Positions 33,125 to 44,980 of a stretch of DNA of 64,000 nucleotides are shown here, one piece after another. Under the pieces are notes generated by a model. The model was not told the DNA's origin and ran no database searches. It saw only the letters and a program-made list of their open reading frames with translations. The position numbers and the translations under genes are program-made. Within the stretch, counting starts at the first letter, position 1; each line of letters begins with the position of its first letter. The stretch comes from Amorphophallus konjac (Eukaryota > Streptophyta > Magnoliopsida > Alismatales > Araceae), in assembly GCA_022559845.1 (NCBI GenBank), contig JAHNEJ010000083.1:92673-156672 (forward strand). The letters run 5' to 3'.

Positions 33125-33559
33125 TCATTCGGCGGAAGTTGGTTCCGATTCTTCTGAAAGTTTTACTTGTGGAAGTAACTTAGGGCAATTATCCATTTTA
33201 TGATCCGGATTACCGCAACGTAGACACGATCGTCTCCTCTGCCAGCACTCCTTCGCGAGATGACCAAGCCTACGACAGTACTTGCATTCCTTCTTGCATT
33301 CCTTTTGCGCAATATTACTCTCAATATTACCCTTCTGCTTAGGGCAATTAGCCATCTTATGATCTTGATTGCCGCAACGTAGACATGCTTTGCTCCTCCG
33401 CCAGCATTCATTCGCGAGATGACCAAGCTTGTGACAATACATACATTCCCTTTGCGCGATGTTACTCTTCTTCTTCTTATTACGTCGGGTTTCCTTACGA
33501 CGAACTCGCCGGCCTTCAGCAGAAACGAAACTCACCTTACCGGAACCACTCGGTTTCAT
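33125..33559 (-). CDS. gag: Zinc-knuckle Gag-like protein (144 residues), sole gene of the element
   Basis: The ORF runs from the ATG at 33559 to the TAG at 33125. The same frame is open up to 33634 but with no other ATG. After a Lys/Arg-rich N-terminus it contains four perfect CX2CX4HX4C knuckles: CMYCHKLGHLANEC, CLRCGNQDHKMANC, CKYCRRLGHLAKEC and CLRCGNPDHKMDNC. Knuckles 1-2 and 3-4 are clearly a duplicated pair, offset by 53 residues. No capsid-type gag domain precedes them. In retroelements such knuckles bind the genomic RNA, so the protein may help package its own transcript into particles made by a helper. It begins about 260 bases downstream of the PBS, as a gag should. The open frame suggests it has been under some selection or is young. 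Confidence 0.85.
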   Translation of the reverse strand: MKPSGSGKVSFVSAEGRRVRRKETRRNKKKKSNIAQRECMYCHKLGHLANECWRRSKACLRCGNQDHKMANCPKQKGNIESNIAQKECKKECKYCRRLGHLAKECWQRRRSCLRCGNPDHKMDNCPKLLPQVKLSEESEPTSAE

Positions 33560-33821
33560 TTTTAAGAACGGCTTAAACCTGGAAGATAATAGATGGTTAA
33601 CCTTTTTATTGTCCTTACGCCTACCGCAACGCAATCTTGTATATCTTTTATTACTTAACCCACTATACTACCCAATCTCACCAGGGTACAAGGGTCGACA
33701 CGGGTCTTAAGACTTAGGGTAACCTATACACTCGGACAAAAATCCAAGGGACTCAAATAAGAAGGACTCAGAGAAGAAGGTGAAACTTGGACAAAATCCA
33801 AGCGACTCAGATAAGAAGGAG

Positions 33822-33833
33822 GCTCTGATACCA
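33822..33833 (-). promoter_or_regulatory. Initiator-Met primer-binding site of the zinc-knuckle element
   Basis: On the minus strand TGGTATCAGAGC, four bases inside the right LTR. It fixes the orientation. Confidence 0.97.
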
Positions 33834-33837
33834 AAAC

Positions 33838-36800
33838 TGTCACGCCCCGAACCGATAGCAGCGGGAAGCGATGCTTGGAACGTGGCAGGAGACAAGTCAC
33901 GATAACAAGAGCGGAAGATAAATAATCACAATAAAATACAAAGAGGCCAGACACACATTTGAGAAAATACGAACTCTTATTAATTTAAAAAGATATATTT
34001 GACACCACTTACAATAAAAGCTTCGAAATAGATAACAAAAAGAAGGAACTAAACTAACAAGACTCAAGAAAATAGAAAGGACACAGACTCCAACTCTAGG
34101 GTCCAGGTACCACTCGATCACACCGATCCGATTCCCATGCACGTACCAATACTCGCGCACCTGAAAAGGGTTGGAAGTAGGGGTGAGCAAGAAGCTCAGT
34201 AGGAATTATACTCTATCATCAGGCAGTGGTTAAAGTGATTAACAAGTAATTACATTTTTCATGCCATGCTAAATATGTAAAAGACGGTAGCATGCTAGTA
34301 AAAGAAGTAATGACGATATAATGTAATAAACAGATCTTGCAAGGTCAAGAAAATCAAGTAAGAACGAATAAGATATCAAATACAAGATTGAACAAGAGTC
34401 TACAAGAATTTGTTACGGGAGTTTTCAAGTCAAAAATTACCACAAGATAGAACTCAAGTATAAGCATGAAGATCGATCACTAGTATATTAACCTCTTTGG
34501 TCAAACATGTCATGTATGATTGCAAATACAATGGTTTCCAACAGGAAATAGCAAGAGTTGGCCAAGCAAGCAAGTAGGGCAAGCGTCTCTTATACGCTCA
34601 GCGAGATTCAAGTACGTTACTTATCAAAACCTTGGGGGCGACGTCATTGTAATTCAAGTACCCAAGTAACTGGTAATAAGTAACAAGAGTTTATTCTAGA
34701 CATAACAAGCATGTCCTGCACTTCGGGTGTATGCCTCACCCTGTCATTAACATCCCATGGGCTCACTAACTTTCGGGCGCTCTCCCCAGGACCAGACCGG
34801 GCCCTTATGGTGCGTTGGCATAAAAATGGATCCAAGATCCAAATGTCTAGATAGTCAAGTAAATGGCCAAATAATCGGGAGAATTTACTGTCATAAGCTC
34901 AAGATTAAAGGACTAACTTGTCCTTGGATTCAAGAGTTCAAAACACGATAAAACTCACATACCGAGGGTTATACGGTCACACCGGCCGTACTCCCAAGAG
35001 TCACGAACCACGAGTCACGAGGCCAACAATAGCGACTGACAGTATGCCGCTAGCTCTAAGTACGAACTGACTGACAGAATTAAGAAAAACCAACAAAGCC
35101 TTTACACGCCTAATTTTACATGCTTAATTAGGTATAAGGTTTTTCATTCACAGGATGAAGATGGATCAAGATAGACAAAGAATCAAGCTCAAAGGATAGC
35201 ATGCATTTAAAGAAATTTACTTGTATATTTACCACTTATCATGTGCGTTTCTTACCAATTAACAGTTTAAGATGCTTATTAACTCCATTTAACATGCTAA
35301 CTAACCATTAAGATACCAATTAACAATCTAGAATTACATTAAATCATTTTCCATAAACACATATGTTGCTGATTTCAGAAATAAAAAATCTACTTTCTAA
35401 CAGCAAATTTTGATGCTAATCTAACCATCAAAAACACTAGTTATCAACTTAAGATACTAAATAGCAATTTAAATCACTAAGTAACATTAAAAACACGTAA
35501 TTAACTACACATTAAATCACTTTCTATGAAAAGTATATTTCTGGAACAGAAATATAAATCTATTGTCTTAACAGCATCAAGATACTAATTTATCTATTAA
35601 ACACACTAATTATCAAGTTAAGATACTAATTAGTAACTAAGATACTAATTTACACTTAAAAACACTAATTATCTATACATGAAGTTATTTCCTGTGAAAA
35701 TATATTTCTGGAACATAAATATAAATCTATTGTTTTGACAGTAATTAAGATATTAATTTTAGCACTTGAAAATACTAATTTGTAATTTAAGTACCAATTA
35801 GCAATTAAAATGCGATTAAGATACTAATTAATAATCAAAAATACTAATTTGTAATTAATAAGATCATTTTCTGTGAAAACATGTTTCTGAGATAGAAAGA
35901 TAAATTTACTGGCTAAGTATGAAATTAAGATACTAATTTAGCGCTTAAATATACTAATTATCACTTTAAGAACTAATTAACAAGTAAGATGTTAAATAAT
36001 AATTAAAAAGCACTTTTAAATCATTTTATATGATAAATAGATTTCTGAGATAGAAATATAGATAATTATCAAATCATGCATTTACTAAGTCGATTGGGGC
36101 GTCAAACGGTGAAACCGGGCGCGAAAACCGGCTCTGGAGGTTAAACGGTCGCACAAGGGCCGTTTTAGGGCTCCAGGGTGTTGGGCGGTTAGGGGGCAAC
36201 CGTCCAAACCTAATGACATGAAAAAGGATGCATTAGAATCAATACTAAGTCATTTACTGGGTATATAAATGGTTCTGGGTGGACCGTATAACTTCTGGAC
36301 TTAATAGGGGCTGAACGGGGGCCATTGGGCATGCCAGGAGGTTGGGCGGCTCCCTGAGGGCCGCCCATGTACTTGGGCGGTTCCCTGAGGGCCGCCCATG
36401 TACTTGGGCGGTTCCCTGAGGGCCGCCCATCTGCTTGGGAGGTCTGGGATGGGCCGCCCATCCCAGGGATGTGTGCGGCCCAGTAAGTGGCCGCACAAGT
36501 TACGTGGTCCGTTTCGGACCATTTATCCTGCTGGGATGGATATGTGGTCAGTTTCTGACCGTTTAACTAGGATAAGTGGTTGATTAGGAACCGTTTAACT
36601 CCTGTCTAAGCGAGGGCCAGGTGTGGGCTGGAGTTGGACGGTCTATCGTAAGACCGCCCATCTTTGGGTCGTCTCTGGTCATCCCTGCCGCGTCCGGTGA
36701 ACGCCGAGAACTAGGGTTTGGATAGGGTTACACTAAAATGATCATAACTAATGCAATTGGACTCCAAATAAGGAGATTTTGATATCAATGGAAAGCTAAT

Positions 36801-37875
36801 ACAAAACTCTACCTATCTACAAGGTCAATTGCATGATAAATTGCTGGAATCGAGATTTATTAAGTCAAGAACACATGAAACCCTAATTCTGACATGCTGT
36901 GACTAAAACGTTAAATTCTCTCTACATACAGAATGGAATTTGGGGCTTTTGCTACCAAAATGACGAGCATGAAATTCTACATAAGATGCATAGCTTAAAA
37001 GTTGATTTACAACATGAATTGATCACGTAATTTAAGAAAGAACAACTAAAACCCTAGTTTAGCCTTAACTTAACATGTCTAACTTAAACAATTAAAATCT
37101 CATGAAATACTAAATGAATGATGGGGCTTTTGGTATCAAAAGAAAGAGGGATTCATGCTGAAGAGCTTGATATATTATTTAGGATTTGAGCCCGAGAGAA
37201 CCTACCTCACTTTGATGAAGAACAAAAGATAGATGAAGAACAAGGAACTTGGACACCCCTGCACTCCTCGTAGGATATCGCCCAGCTCCGAAAACTTCAG
37301 CACCAATGGTGGGTATCAAAAGAAAATAGACCCAGAGAGCTTTCTTTTAATAGCTCATGGGCCTTCTGAGGTGGTCGAGAGAGGGAGATCTCGGCGCTTG
37401 AAGTGGCATCTTGGAAACGGCACCGAAAATAGAGACCAAGTCTAATTTGTCTAGCCGCCTCAATTAGGGTTAGGGCTTCGACCGATTATGAGAGGGCTTT
37501 TGAAGATTAAATCAAGACCTTTAATTTGACACCAATTTCAGATCAAATGGTTGAGAAATGAGCTCGAATTTTGAGTTTTAAAATGGGGTTAGGTAAAGGT
37601 TGAAAAGTTTGAATTTTCTACTTAAATCTCTAAATAGATCTTACCACGGATTTTCACAGGGTTAATAATAGAAGACAAGTTTGTTACATACACTTCCAGA
37701 AATCAAATTACCATTTTTGTGAATTTTTATCAAGTAGAAATATTTTCGATGGTACTATTCACGAAGGCACTATTCACTAACCACTATTCACTAAAGAATT
37801 AAATATTAATTTATGAATATTATTATCTAAACTAAAACTTCATTTATTACATATTTTAAAAACTGGGGTATTACA
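33838..37875 (-). repeat. 5' LTR (right) of the zinc-knuckle element
   Basis: 4038 bp, the direct-repeat partner of 28879-32917, with the same ends. It is followed by the second CGCTT and then by the continuing PMD exon. Confidence 0.95.
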
Positions 37876-37880
37876 CGCTT
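37876..37880. repeat. Target-site duplication CGCTT, right copy
   Basis: Exact copy of 28874-28878, directly after the LTR end ATTACA. Confidence 0.95.
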
Positions 37881-40751
37881 GCTCCTGTCTTCGCTGCTAT
37901 CAACGAGGACACCTTTATGCAGAGTTTGAAACATCTGAGCCATGTAGGGGGCGCTCGCTTGGAAGTGCAGCAATACCCATTTCCTGTCGAAGAGCCGCTC
38001 CCGACAGTAGCTTCCTGGAGGGGTCCAGTTGATAAATTTCATCCATATAGGACGTTTGTACGCCGAGAAGATAGAACTCAGACGTACTATTGACAAACGT
38101 CTTGGCTGTTCATTCTGCTGAATTTGCATGGATTATCTGCAGAAAGCCCGATAGCTGGCATTTTGAACAAGCCACTGTTTATATCATTTCATTATGTCGA
38201 TGGCTGGGGCATGGACCATCTTGACTTGTTTCGATGCCTTGACTTTCGCGGCCATAATGATCTGGCAGCTTTGGTAGAGAAGTGCCAGCTATTTGGTGAT
38301 GTGTGCTGGCTCATCAAGGAGGCTGCTTCCCGCTCCAAGGAGGTAGCTTACATGTACTGGCCACTTTATGTATTCTATGACGGCCCGGCAGGTAAGATTT
38401 CTTCTTTTCTGATTGTAGTGTTTTCTGCTTAGCATCTGAATTTTACATCCGCTGACCCCATCATCCTTCTGCCATTCTTAACAGACCGGCCTGATATAAA
38501 GCGGCAGGGGCTCTATAGAAAGATTATTGCGCAGGCCGAGAAGCCCACTTATTTTGAAGTCCCTGCTGCAGCACCGACCACTACTCCCCTGCCTCCCGGC
38601 AAGAAGAGGAAGGCTTCCGCAGTCAAGACTGCAGTTGGGAAGGCCAGGAAGGCCAAAAAGGCCCACATTCAACAGTCGACTTCGGTGGCGATGGATACTG
38701 GGACCCCTCTCCCTGACATTCCATCATTCGATGAGTTTGAGCTGCAAAGGGAGGCTGCTTCGACACCGGTTCAGGGTAACATCAACAACTTGCATTTGCA
38801 TTCTTCACTGTCTTCTGCAGGATCTCAAAGGAGTCCTTGAATCTGACCCATTCTTTTTGCACAGCCGAAGAGACAGTCATAGCACCTTCTGTGGCGGAGA
38901 CCAGATTGCCTTCTCCTACGCCGGCTAGTGAGGCGAGGGGTAAGTGTATCTTCTCATCTGTCTCATACCTGTATTTGTTTTCTTTGCTACATTTCTCAGA
39001 GGTCTCTTTTTGCATCAGCGGCAGGCGAGGAGCAGACTGAGGCTGTGGTGACAGAAGAGTTGCTTCAACCACAGGAAGGTCACAAGGCTCAGTCGAAGCA
39101 GCGTGCCGTTCTGGCCAGGCGCATAATTACCCGGTCTACATCTCGGCATGTTTTAGAGGCGGCCCCACAGCGTATAGCTAGTGTGGAAATATCCTCAGGC
39201 AGTTCTAAGACCGCCTCTGATGAGGAGGATGCAACCTTCAGCGACAGTGAGGGAGATGCTCCTGAACCAGAGGCCCCACTTGTATTTGCAAAGGGTGTTT
39301 CGTCTTTTCAGCCGGCTAAGCTGGTGGTGTTATCTCCTGAGGAGGAGTTGCAGGAGGAGTTTGCCCGGCTCGATACCGAGATTGACATAACTCCACCATT
39401 TGTCATTCCGACTACGGAGCTTCCTTCTCTTTCACCCCACTTCGAGGATGTGGACCCTGCTTCAAGGGTGGGTTCCTTTTCATGTTTGTTGCTTCATCTG
39501 CCCCTTCTTTTTTTTATATCTAGCGCTAAAGTTGCTTTGTTTTGGTCTCAGGGCATTGCCATTGCTAGCTCAGACACAACTGCGGCTATCACGGACATTT
39601 CCTCCATAAATTGGGCTATTGTCCCTTTTCAGCCTTTAACTTGCACGGGAATTCCCGAGATCATTCGCCCTGTGCCGGCGCGGATACAGTCCTCGACAGA
39701 TTTAGCATCGTTGGACTTAGGATCACCAGGAGAGATTTCCATCCTTGTCAGGGCCTCAGAGTTCAGAGCCGAAGTAGACCCATCCAGAAGCTCTGCTTTC
39801 ATACCGGCTGCCATAATGTCAACTGCGCCTGAGTCAGCAGTCCCCGCCACAGTGGTTATAGAAACTGGATTTCTGCCTTTACAGACTAGAGACCCTTCGC
39901 CCCCATTATCAGGAAGAGTAGCTGAAGATGAAGCCCTTATTCAGAAGATTCATGAAGAGATAGCTCCATCATTCATCGGTCCTCCCTCCGCTGATGTTCA
40001 AGCCATAGCGCCCGAGACGGAGGGGGAATCTTCAGTTCAGCCAGAGGGCACAGAGAGGGACCGGCCAGTTCTTCCAGCAGATTTACCGTCTTCATCCTCT
40101 CAGCCGGATGTCGCACTGTGGGCCGACATCGATAGCGAAGTGACCTTCGAAGTGATCCCCTCTGCTTCTTTTGGCTTTGCATCGTCCGAGAGCTTTGTCT
40201 GGCAGAACCAGGATATGCTGCGCCAGCTGGTAGAATCTCAGCCTGGCTTGACATATTTGCAGCTGAAGGAAATTGCTGATCGCTTCACTGCCGGTCTGCA
40301 GGCTATGGGTTGCCCTCTGGACACATGGGCTCAGCGGGTCTTGCTTTTGCTTAAATTCGTGCATCGGAGGGATTTCCTAACACGGACCATGGTTGATAAG
40401 CTAACGGTGCTGAAATTGCAGAGGTCAGAATGCAAATCAGAGTTGGGGAAGCTGACACTTATGCTTGATGGACGCCGAGCTGAGCTAGAAGGTGCTATTC
40501 AGCGGGAAGAAGCTGTGCGGGACCGGATAGCCCTATTGGAGATGGAGCTCTCTGGACTTCGAGCCGAACTGCAGCAACTCTCCTTTATCCGGCCGCATTC
40601 TGAAGAGGAAGTAGCCTCGCTGGAGGGACGGGTGATGTCTCTTCGGGACATGTCCATTGGGCTTCAGGAGGAGGAGGCACGCCTTCATGAGCTAGGAGCC
40701 GCCCCTTATGTGGGTCTTCTGGCCTTCAAAGATATATTCCGGCGGCCGTGA

Positions 40752-41110
40752 ATTGTTTATCCCTCCCTTTTTTTGTTTTCTTCTGTAATGTGATGTCCCC
40801 TCGGGGCCCTTCATGTATTCCCTTTTTATTGGAAAGGAATCTCTTGGCTTCCAGCGTCTCCATCTTACTTTGCATATGGTTTTATCACTTTGGGAAGTGG
40901 GGTAGCGGTTTTGACAATCCCTCATGCGAACGGCTCGTACTTGGCAGGAGAGCGTCCACCCCTTCAGAGAAAGGATGGGGGACTCGCTCCACCGCGTGAC
41001 GGCATCCGAAGAGGTGCTTAAACCGGGTTTTGTGAGTGGCAGCAAAAATCCTTCTGGCCATGTGCGCCGTAAAGGAGACAATTTGCAGGAGTGTGAGAGG
41101 TTACATCAGA
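40752..41110. other. 3' flank of the Y PMD gene
   Basis: T-rich DNA (TTTTTTTGTTTTCTTCTGTAATG) right after the stop codon looks like a plant 3' UTR. No exact AATAAA was seen, and no gene follows before the tandem array. Confidence 0.45.
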
Positions 41111-43597
41111 ATAGACGTTAGGTCCAGACTGGGTAGGGGTTATAGTAGGTGGGACAATTAAAGGATATGTGGTTTTCATCATGACAGACGTAGGGTCTGA
41201 ACCGGATAGGGTTTCATCCTTGATCGGGCGAAATGCCAGTCGATCAATAGTTGGTTTCATCATCGATATTGGGTTTATATCGATGCAAAGGGTTTTATAA
41301 GTTTCATCAGAATAGACGAAAGGTCTAAACTGGGTAGGGTTTCATCATTGATCGGGCGAGGTGCCAGTCGATCAACAGTTGATTTCATCATCGATATTGG
41401 GTTGATATTGATGTAGAGGGTTTTATAAGTTTCATCAGAATAGACGAAAGGTCTAAACTGGGTAGGGTTTCATCATTGATCGGGCGAGGTGCCAATCGAT
41501 CAACAGTTGGTTTCATCATCGATATTGGGTTGATATCGATGCAAAGGGTTTTATAAGTTTCATCAGAATAGGCGAAAGGTCTAAACTGGGTAGGGTTTCA
41601 TCATTGATCGGGCGAGGTGCCAATCGACCAACGGTGGGAAGTGTGTGAAGGTGTAGGTCTCATCAGGACAGACGTAAGGTCTATTCCAATAGGTTTTATC
41701 GCAGGTGGGACTTTGCCAAGAAATGCGTAGATTTTATCAGGACAGACGTGAGGTCTGAACTGGATAGGCTTTAGCCAAATGGTGATGGGTTTCATTGTCG
41801 GTGGGAGGTTTGAAAGAGGGTATGTAGATTTTATCAGGGTAAACGTAAGGTCTACCCCGGAAGGGTTCTGTCGTCGGTGGGGCGCGGAAACAGTTGATCG
41901 ACGGAAGGCTTCATCAATAGAAGGGAGGTAAAGGTAGCGTGCCGGTTGGCATGGAACTTTTTAAATTACCACCTTACTGACCCAAGTGCCCTTTCGGGTT
42001 TTCACCGGAGCCAGCCCCCTCTTGCTTTTGCCCACGCGCCCTTTCGGGTTTTCACGTGACGGGATACCCGATTTTGCCTGTAGTGCCCTTTCGGGTTTTC
42101 ACCACAGCTGGGTTTTTGGCCATTTTTGCCCTTATCCGGGATGTCCGAACAAGTCTGGCGAGATATCTCTATTTTTAACCCCATTTTTTTTTATATATAT
42201 ACGTATGTTTCCTGAATTGGGACTTCAGCACGGATCAGGCGATGTGCTGCTTCATTAGTGCATGTTCTTATCATCGGTATTGGGTATGTACCGACGCAAG
42301 GATTTTATAGGTTTCATCAGTGTAGACGTAAGGTCTACATTGGGCTGGTTTTATCATTGATCGGGTAAGGTGCCGATCGACCAATGGTAGGTTTCATCAC
42401 GGCGAGACGTAAAGGGGTATGCAGATTTGATAGGACGGGTTTCTTTGTCGATCGGGCAGGATGCCCATTGATCAAAGGTGGGTTTCATCATCGGTATTGA
42501 GTTTATACCAATGCAAGGATCTTATGAATCTCATCAGAATAGACGTAAGGTCTACCCTGGGCTGGTTTTATTGTTGATCGGGCAGGGTGCCAATCGACCA
42601 ACAGCAGGTTTCATCATCGGTATTGGGTTTATACCGATGCAAAGATTTCATAGGTTTCATCGGGACAGACGTAAGGTCTAAGCCGGATAGGTTTCATCAT
42701 TGACCGGGCAGTGCGCCTAATCGGTCAACAGCTGGCTTCATCATCGGTATTGGGTTTATACCAATGCAAAGATTTCATAGGTTTCATCGAGATAGACGTA
42801 AGGTCTAAGCCGGATAGGTTTCATCATTGACCGGGCAGTGCGCCTAATCGGTCAACAGCTGGTTTCATCATCAGTATTGGGTTTATACCAATGCAAAGAT
42901 TTCATAGGTTTCATCGGGATAGACGTAAGGTCTAAGCCGGATAGGTTTCATCATTGACCGGACAGTGCGCCTAATCGGTCAACAGCTGGTTTCATCGTCG
43001 GTATTGGGTTTATACCAATGCAAAGATTTCATAGGTTTCATCGGGATAGACGTAAGGTCTAAGCCGGATAGGTTTCATCATTGACCTGGCAGTGCGCCAA
43101 ATCGGTCAACAGCTGGTTTCATCATCGGTATTGGGTTTATACCAATGCAAAGATTTCATAGGTTTCATCGGGATAGACGTAAGGTCTAAGCCGGATAGGT
43201 TTCATCATTGACCGGGCAGTGCGCCTAATCGGTCAACAGCTGGTTTCATCATCGGTATTGGGTTTATACCAATGCAAAGATTTCATTGGTTTCATCGGGA
43301 TAGACGTAAGGTCTAAGCCGGATAGGTTTCATCATTGACCGGGCAGTGCGCCAAATCGGTCAACAGCTGGTTTCATCATCGGTATTGGGTTTATACCAAT
43401 GCAAAGATTTTATAAGTTTCATCGGGATAGACGTAAGGTCTAAGCCGGATAGGTTTCATCATTGACCGGACAGTGCGCCTAATCGGTCAACAGCTAGTTT
43501 CATCATCGGTATTGGGTTTATACCAATGCAAAGATTTCATAGGTTTCATCGGGATAGACATAAGGTCTAAGCCGGATAGGTTTCATCATTGACCAGG
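41110..43597. repeat. 127-128 bp tandem array of element Y, cut by Z
   Basis: The right part is regular: the landmark TCGGTCAACA falls at 42721, 42848, 42975, 43102, 43229, 43356 and 43483, exactly 127 bp apart. The left part (41160-41640) has a related 128-bp unit with GATCGGGCGAGGTGCCA at 41350, 41478 and 41606. Between them are more diverged copies and a 150-bp interruption. Each unit joins a GTTTCATCATCGGTATTGGG part, a TAGACGTAAGGTCTAA part and a TTCATCATTGACCGGGCAG part. The last unit stops in mid-sequence at 43597. Confidence 0.95.
41985..42115. repeat. Three copies of CCCTTTCGGGTTTTCAC inside the array
   Basis: GTGCCCTTTCGGGTTTTCACC occurs three times within 130 bp, at about 41988, 42038 and 42083. 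CCCTTTCGGG is nearly palindromic. It interrupts the 128-bp repeat region. Confidence 0.8.
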
Positions 43598-43779
43598 TGT
43601 GAGCGACGTCACGCGGTTCGGAGTTCGATGGTGCGGGGAAGAGGATGCGGAGAGCGCGCGGGCTCCTCTTTTTGTTTGTTTTGTTGTTTGCTGCAACACA
43701 GAGATGAGAGAAGAGAGAGAAGGGGCCACCACGAGAGATTGCTCCGGCGGGGCGAGCGGGACAAGTATAATATAGCAAG

Positions 43780-44350
43780 ATATGGGGTTCAAACGGCCAT
43801 AGCGGGAAGTGACTCGCCGCGACCTCGGGGGGACGGGAATGGTGCAGAAATTAAATAACAAAAATTGAAACGGCCATTGGGGAAGTGACTCGCCGCGGCC
43901 TCGAGAATATGAGCAGAATATAGCAGAATATAAAAGGAAATATAAGAACAGAGATTTAAACGGCCATTGGGGAAGTGACTCGCCGCGGCCTCGAGAATAT
44001 GAGCAGAATATAACAGAATATAGAGAGAGTATAAGAACGGAAATTTAAACGGCCATTGGGGAAGTGACTCGCCGCGGCCTCGATGATATGAGCGGAATAT
44101 AACAGAATATAGAGAGAATGTAAGAACGGAAATTTAAACGGCCATTGGGGAAGTGACTCGCCGCGGCCTCGATGATATGAGCAGAATATAACAGGATATA
44201 AAGAGAATATGAGAACAGAAATTTAAACGGCCATTGGGGAAGTGACTCGCCGCGGCCTCGATGATATGAACGAAATATAACATGATATAAAGAGAATATG
44301 AGAACAGAAATTTAAACGGCCATTGGGGAAGTGACTCGCCGCGGCCTCGA
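43780..44350. repeat. 89-bp tandem repeat in the Z LTR, six to seven copies
   Basis: AACGGCCATTGGGGAAGTGA followed by CTCGCCGCGGCCTCG recurs at 43869, 43959, 44048, 44137, 44226 and 44315, in 89-90 bp steps. The GC-rich half is almost invariant, while the AT-rich half (ATATAACAGAATATA...) varies. Confidence 0.95.
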
Positions 44351-44980
44351 TAAAAAGATGTGATCGCCAGGGGCCGAAAGACCCCAAAATAAGAAAGTGA
44401 TCGCGCCTACCTCAAGAGCGGGAGATGCCGGGTTGCTTCTTCCTCTCCTTCCGGCCGGCCGACGGAGAGGGCTTTCCTCGGGTACCCTTGCAAAACAACG
44501 ACAAATAAATGACAAGTGGATTAGAAAGATGGAGGTGTAGTATTCAAATCCTCGCGGTAAAAATAACGAAATAATGGCAAGACACACACCTGGTTGGTGT
44601 TATCTTTTAAACCCCTCTCGGACTCGAGTAGGAGGAAAATGAGATGATGGATGCAAGAAATATAAGAGAAGAGGCGCCCTTGTGAAGGGGGATAGAGGAT
44701 GCAATATGATGAATGTAAAGAACTATGGAGAAAAAGGGGAAGAAAAAGCTTATTGGATGAGCCGAGGGTGAAATCCGGCGGAGCTCCGGCAGCGTGGGGA
44801 CGACGGGGAAGCGCGGTGGATGAAGACGACCTTCCTCTCGCGAGCGTAGGCACCCGAGAAGCCGGCAGAACCTCCACCTACAAAAGACCCCACGGGTTAG
44901 AAAAATGACTCCGTAGCCTCTGGGCTCCGGCAGCCTATCGGATCACTGCTTAGCTCTCTTAGAACTGAGGGGGGGGGGCC

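Larger units (their letters stand above)
28879..37875 (-). mobile_element. Non-autonomous LTR element with giant LTRs and a zinc-knuckle Gag only
   Basis: Two direct repeats of 4039 and 4038 bp (28879-32917, 33838-37875) run TGTCACGCC...GGGTATTACA and flank only 920 bp. On the minus strand a perfect initiator-Met PBS sits four bases inside the right LTR and a GGGGGAGGG polypurine tract touches the left LTR, so the element points leftward. A perfect 5-bp target duplication surrounds it. The interior encodes one small Gag-like protein and no protease, RT or integrase. This fits the class of terminal-repeat elements with a GAG domain (TR-GAG), although LTRs of 4 kb recall LARDs. LTR character and PBS suggest a Del/Tekay-type chromovirus as the helper, which is an inference. 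The LTRs look about 99% identical by eye. Confidence 0.93.
26575..40751 (+). pseudogene. Large plant-mobile-domain gene of element Y, five exons, split by a 9-kb insertion
   Basis: The chosen start is the first in-frame ATG (MASSSDV...). Exon 1 is 26575-28878, resuming at 37881-38391 after the inserted element and one target copy. Exons 38485-38775, 38865-38939, 39025-39467 and 39552-40751 follow, all with GT-AG introns. Coding length is 4824 bases, divisible by three, about 1607 residues. Residues 50-680 resemble the plant mobile domain (PMD): LDLWSLSQLSGLPIDGEPYEE is the typical core. A basic Lys-rich stretch (PPGKKRKASAVK) and a C-terminal coiled coil (about residues 1450-1580) follow. One in-frame TGA lies at 38091, near residue 839. 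PMD proteins are nuclear or transposon-linked and their biochemical role is unclear. The stop and the 9-kb insertion make this copy defective. Confidence 0.72.
22396..43597 (-). mobile_element. Element Y: giant Tat-type retrotransposon, left part, with antisense PMD gene
   Basis: Begins TGTTTGACAC inside the repeats of X; the LTR closes with GTGTCAACA at 25730, and a minus-strand polypurine tract GTAGGTGGGGGGCATT follows. The internal part carries a long PMD gene on the plus strand, then the 127-128 bp array. Sequence breaks at 43597 in mid-repeat where Z begins. A separate 9-kb element (28879-37875) sits within. No Y gag or pol is visible; if present they lie right of Z. The minus orientation is inferred from the PPT position and the LTR TATA box. 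Confidence 0.62.

Noticed and set aside
28879..37875. Reading the two 4-kb direct repeats as a segmental or assembly duplication
   Set aside because: TG...CA ends, PBS, PPT and the exact CGCTT duplication prove a retrotransposon, and the two repeats differ at a few dozen sites, so they are not an assembly copy.
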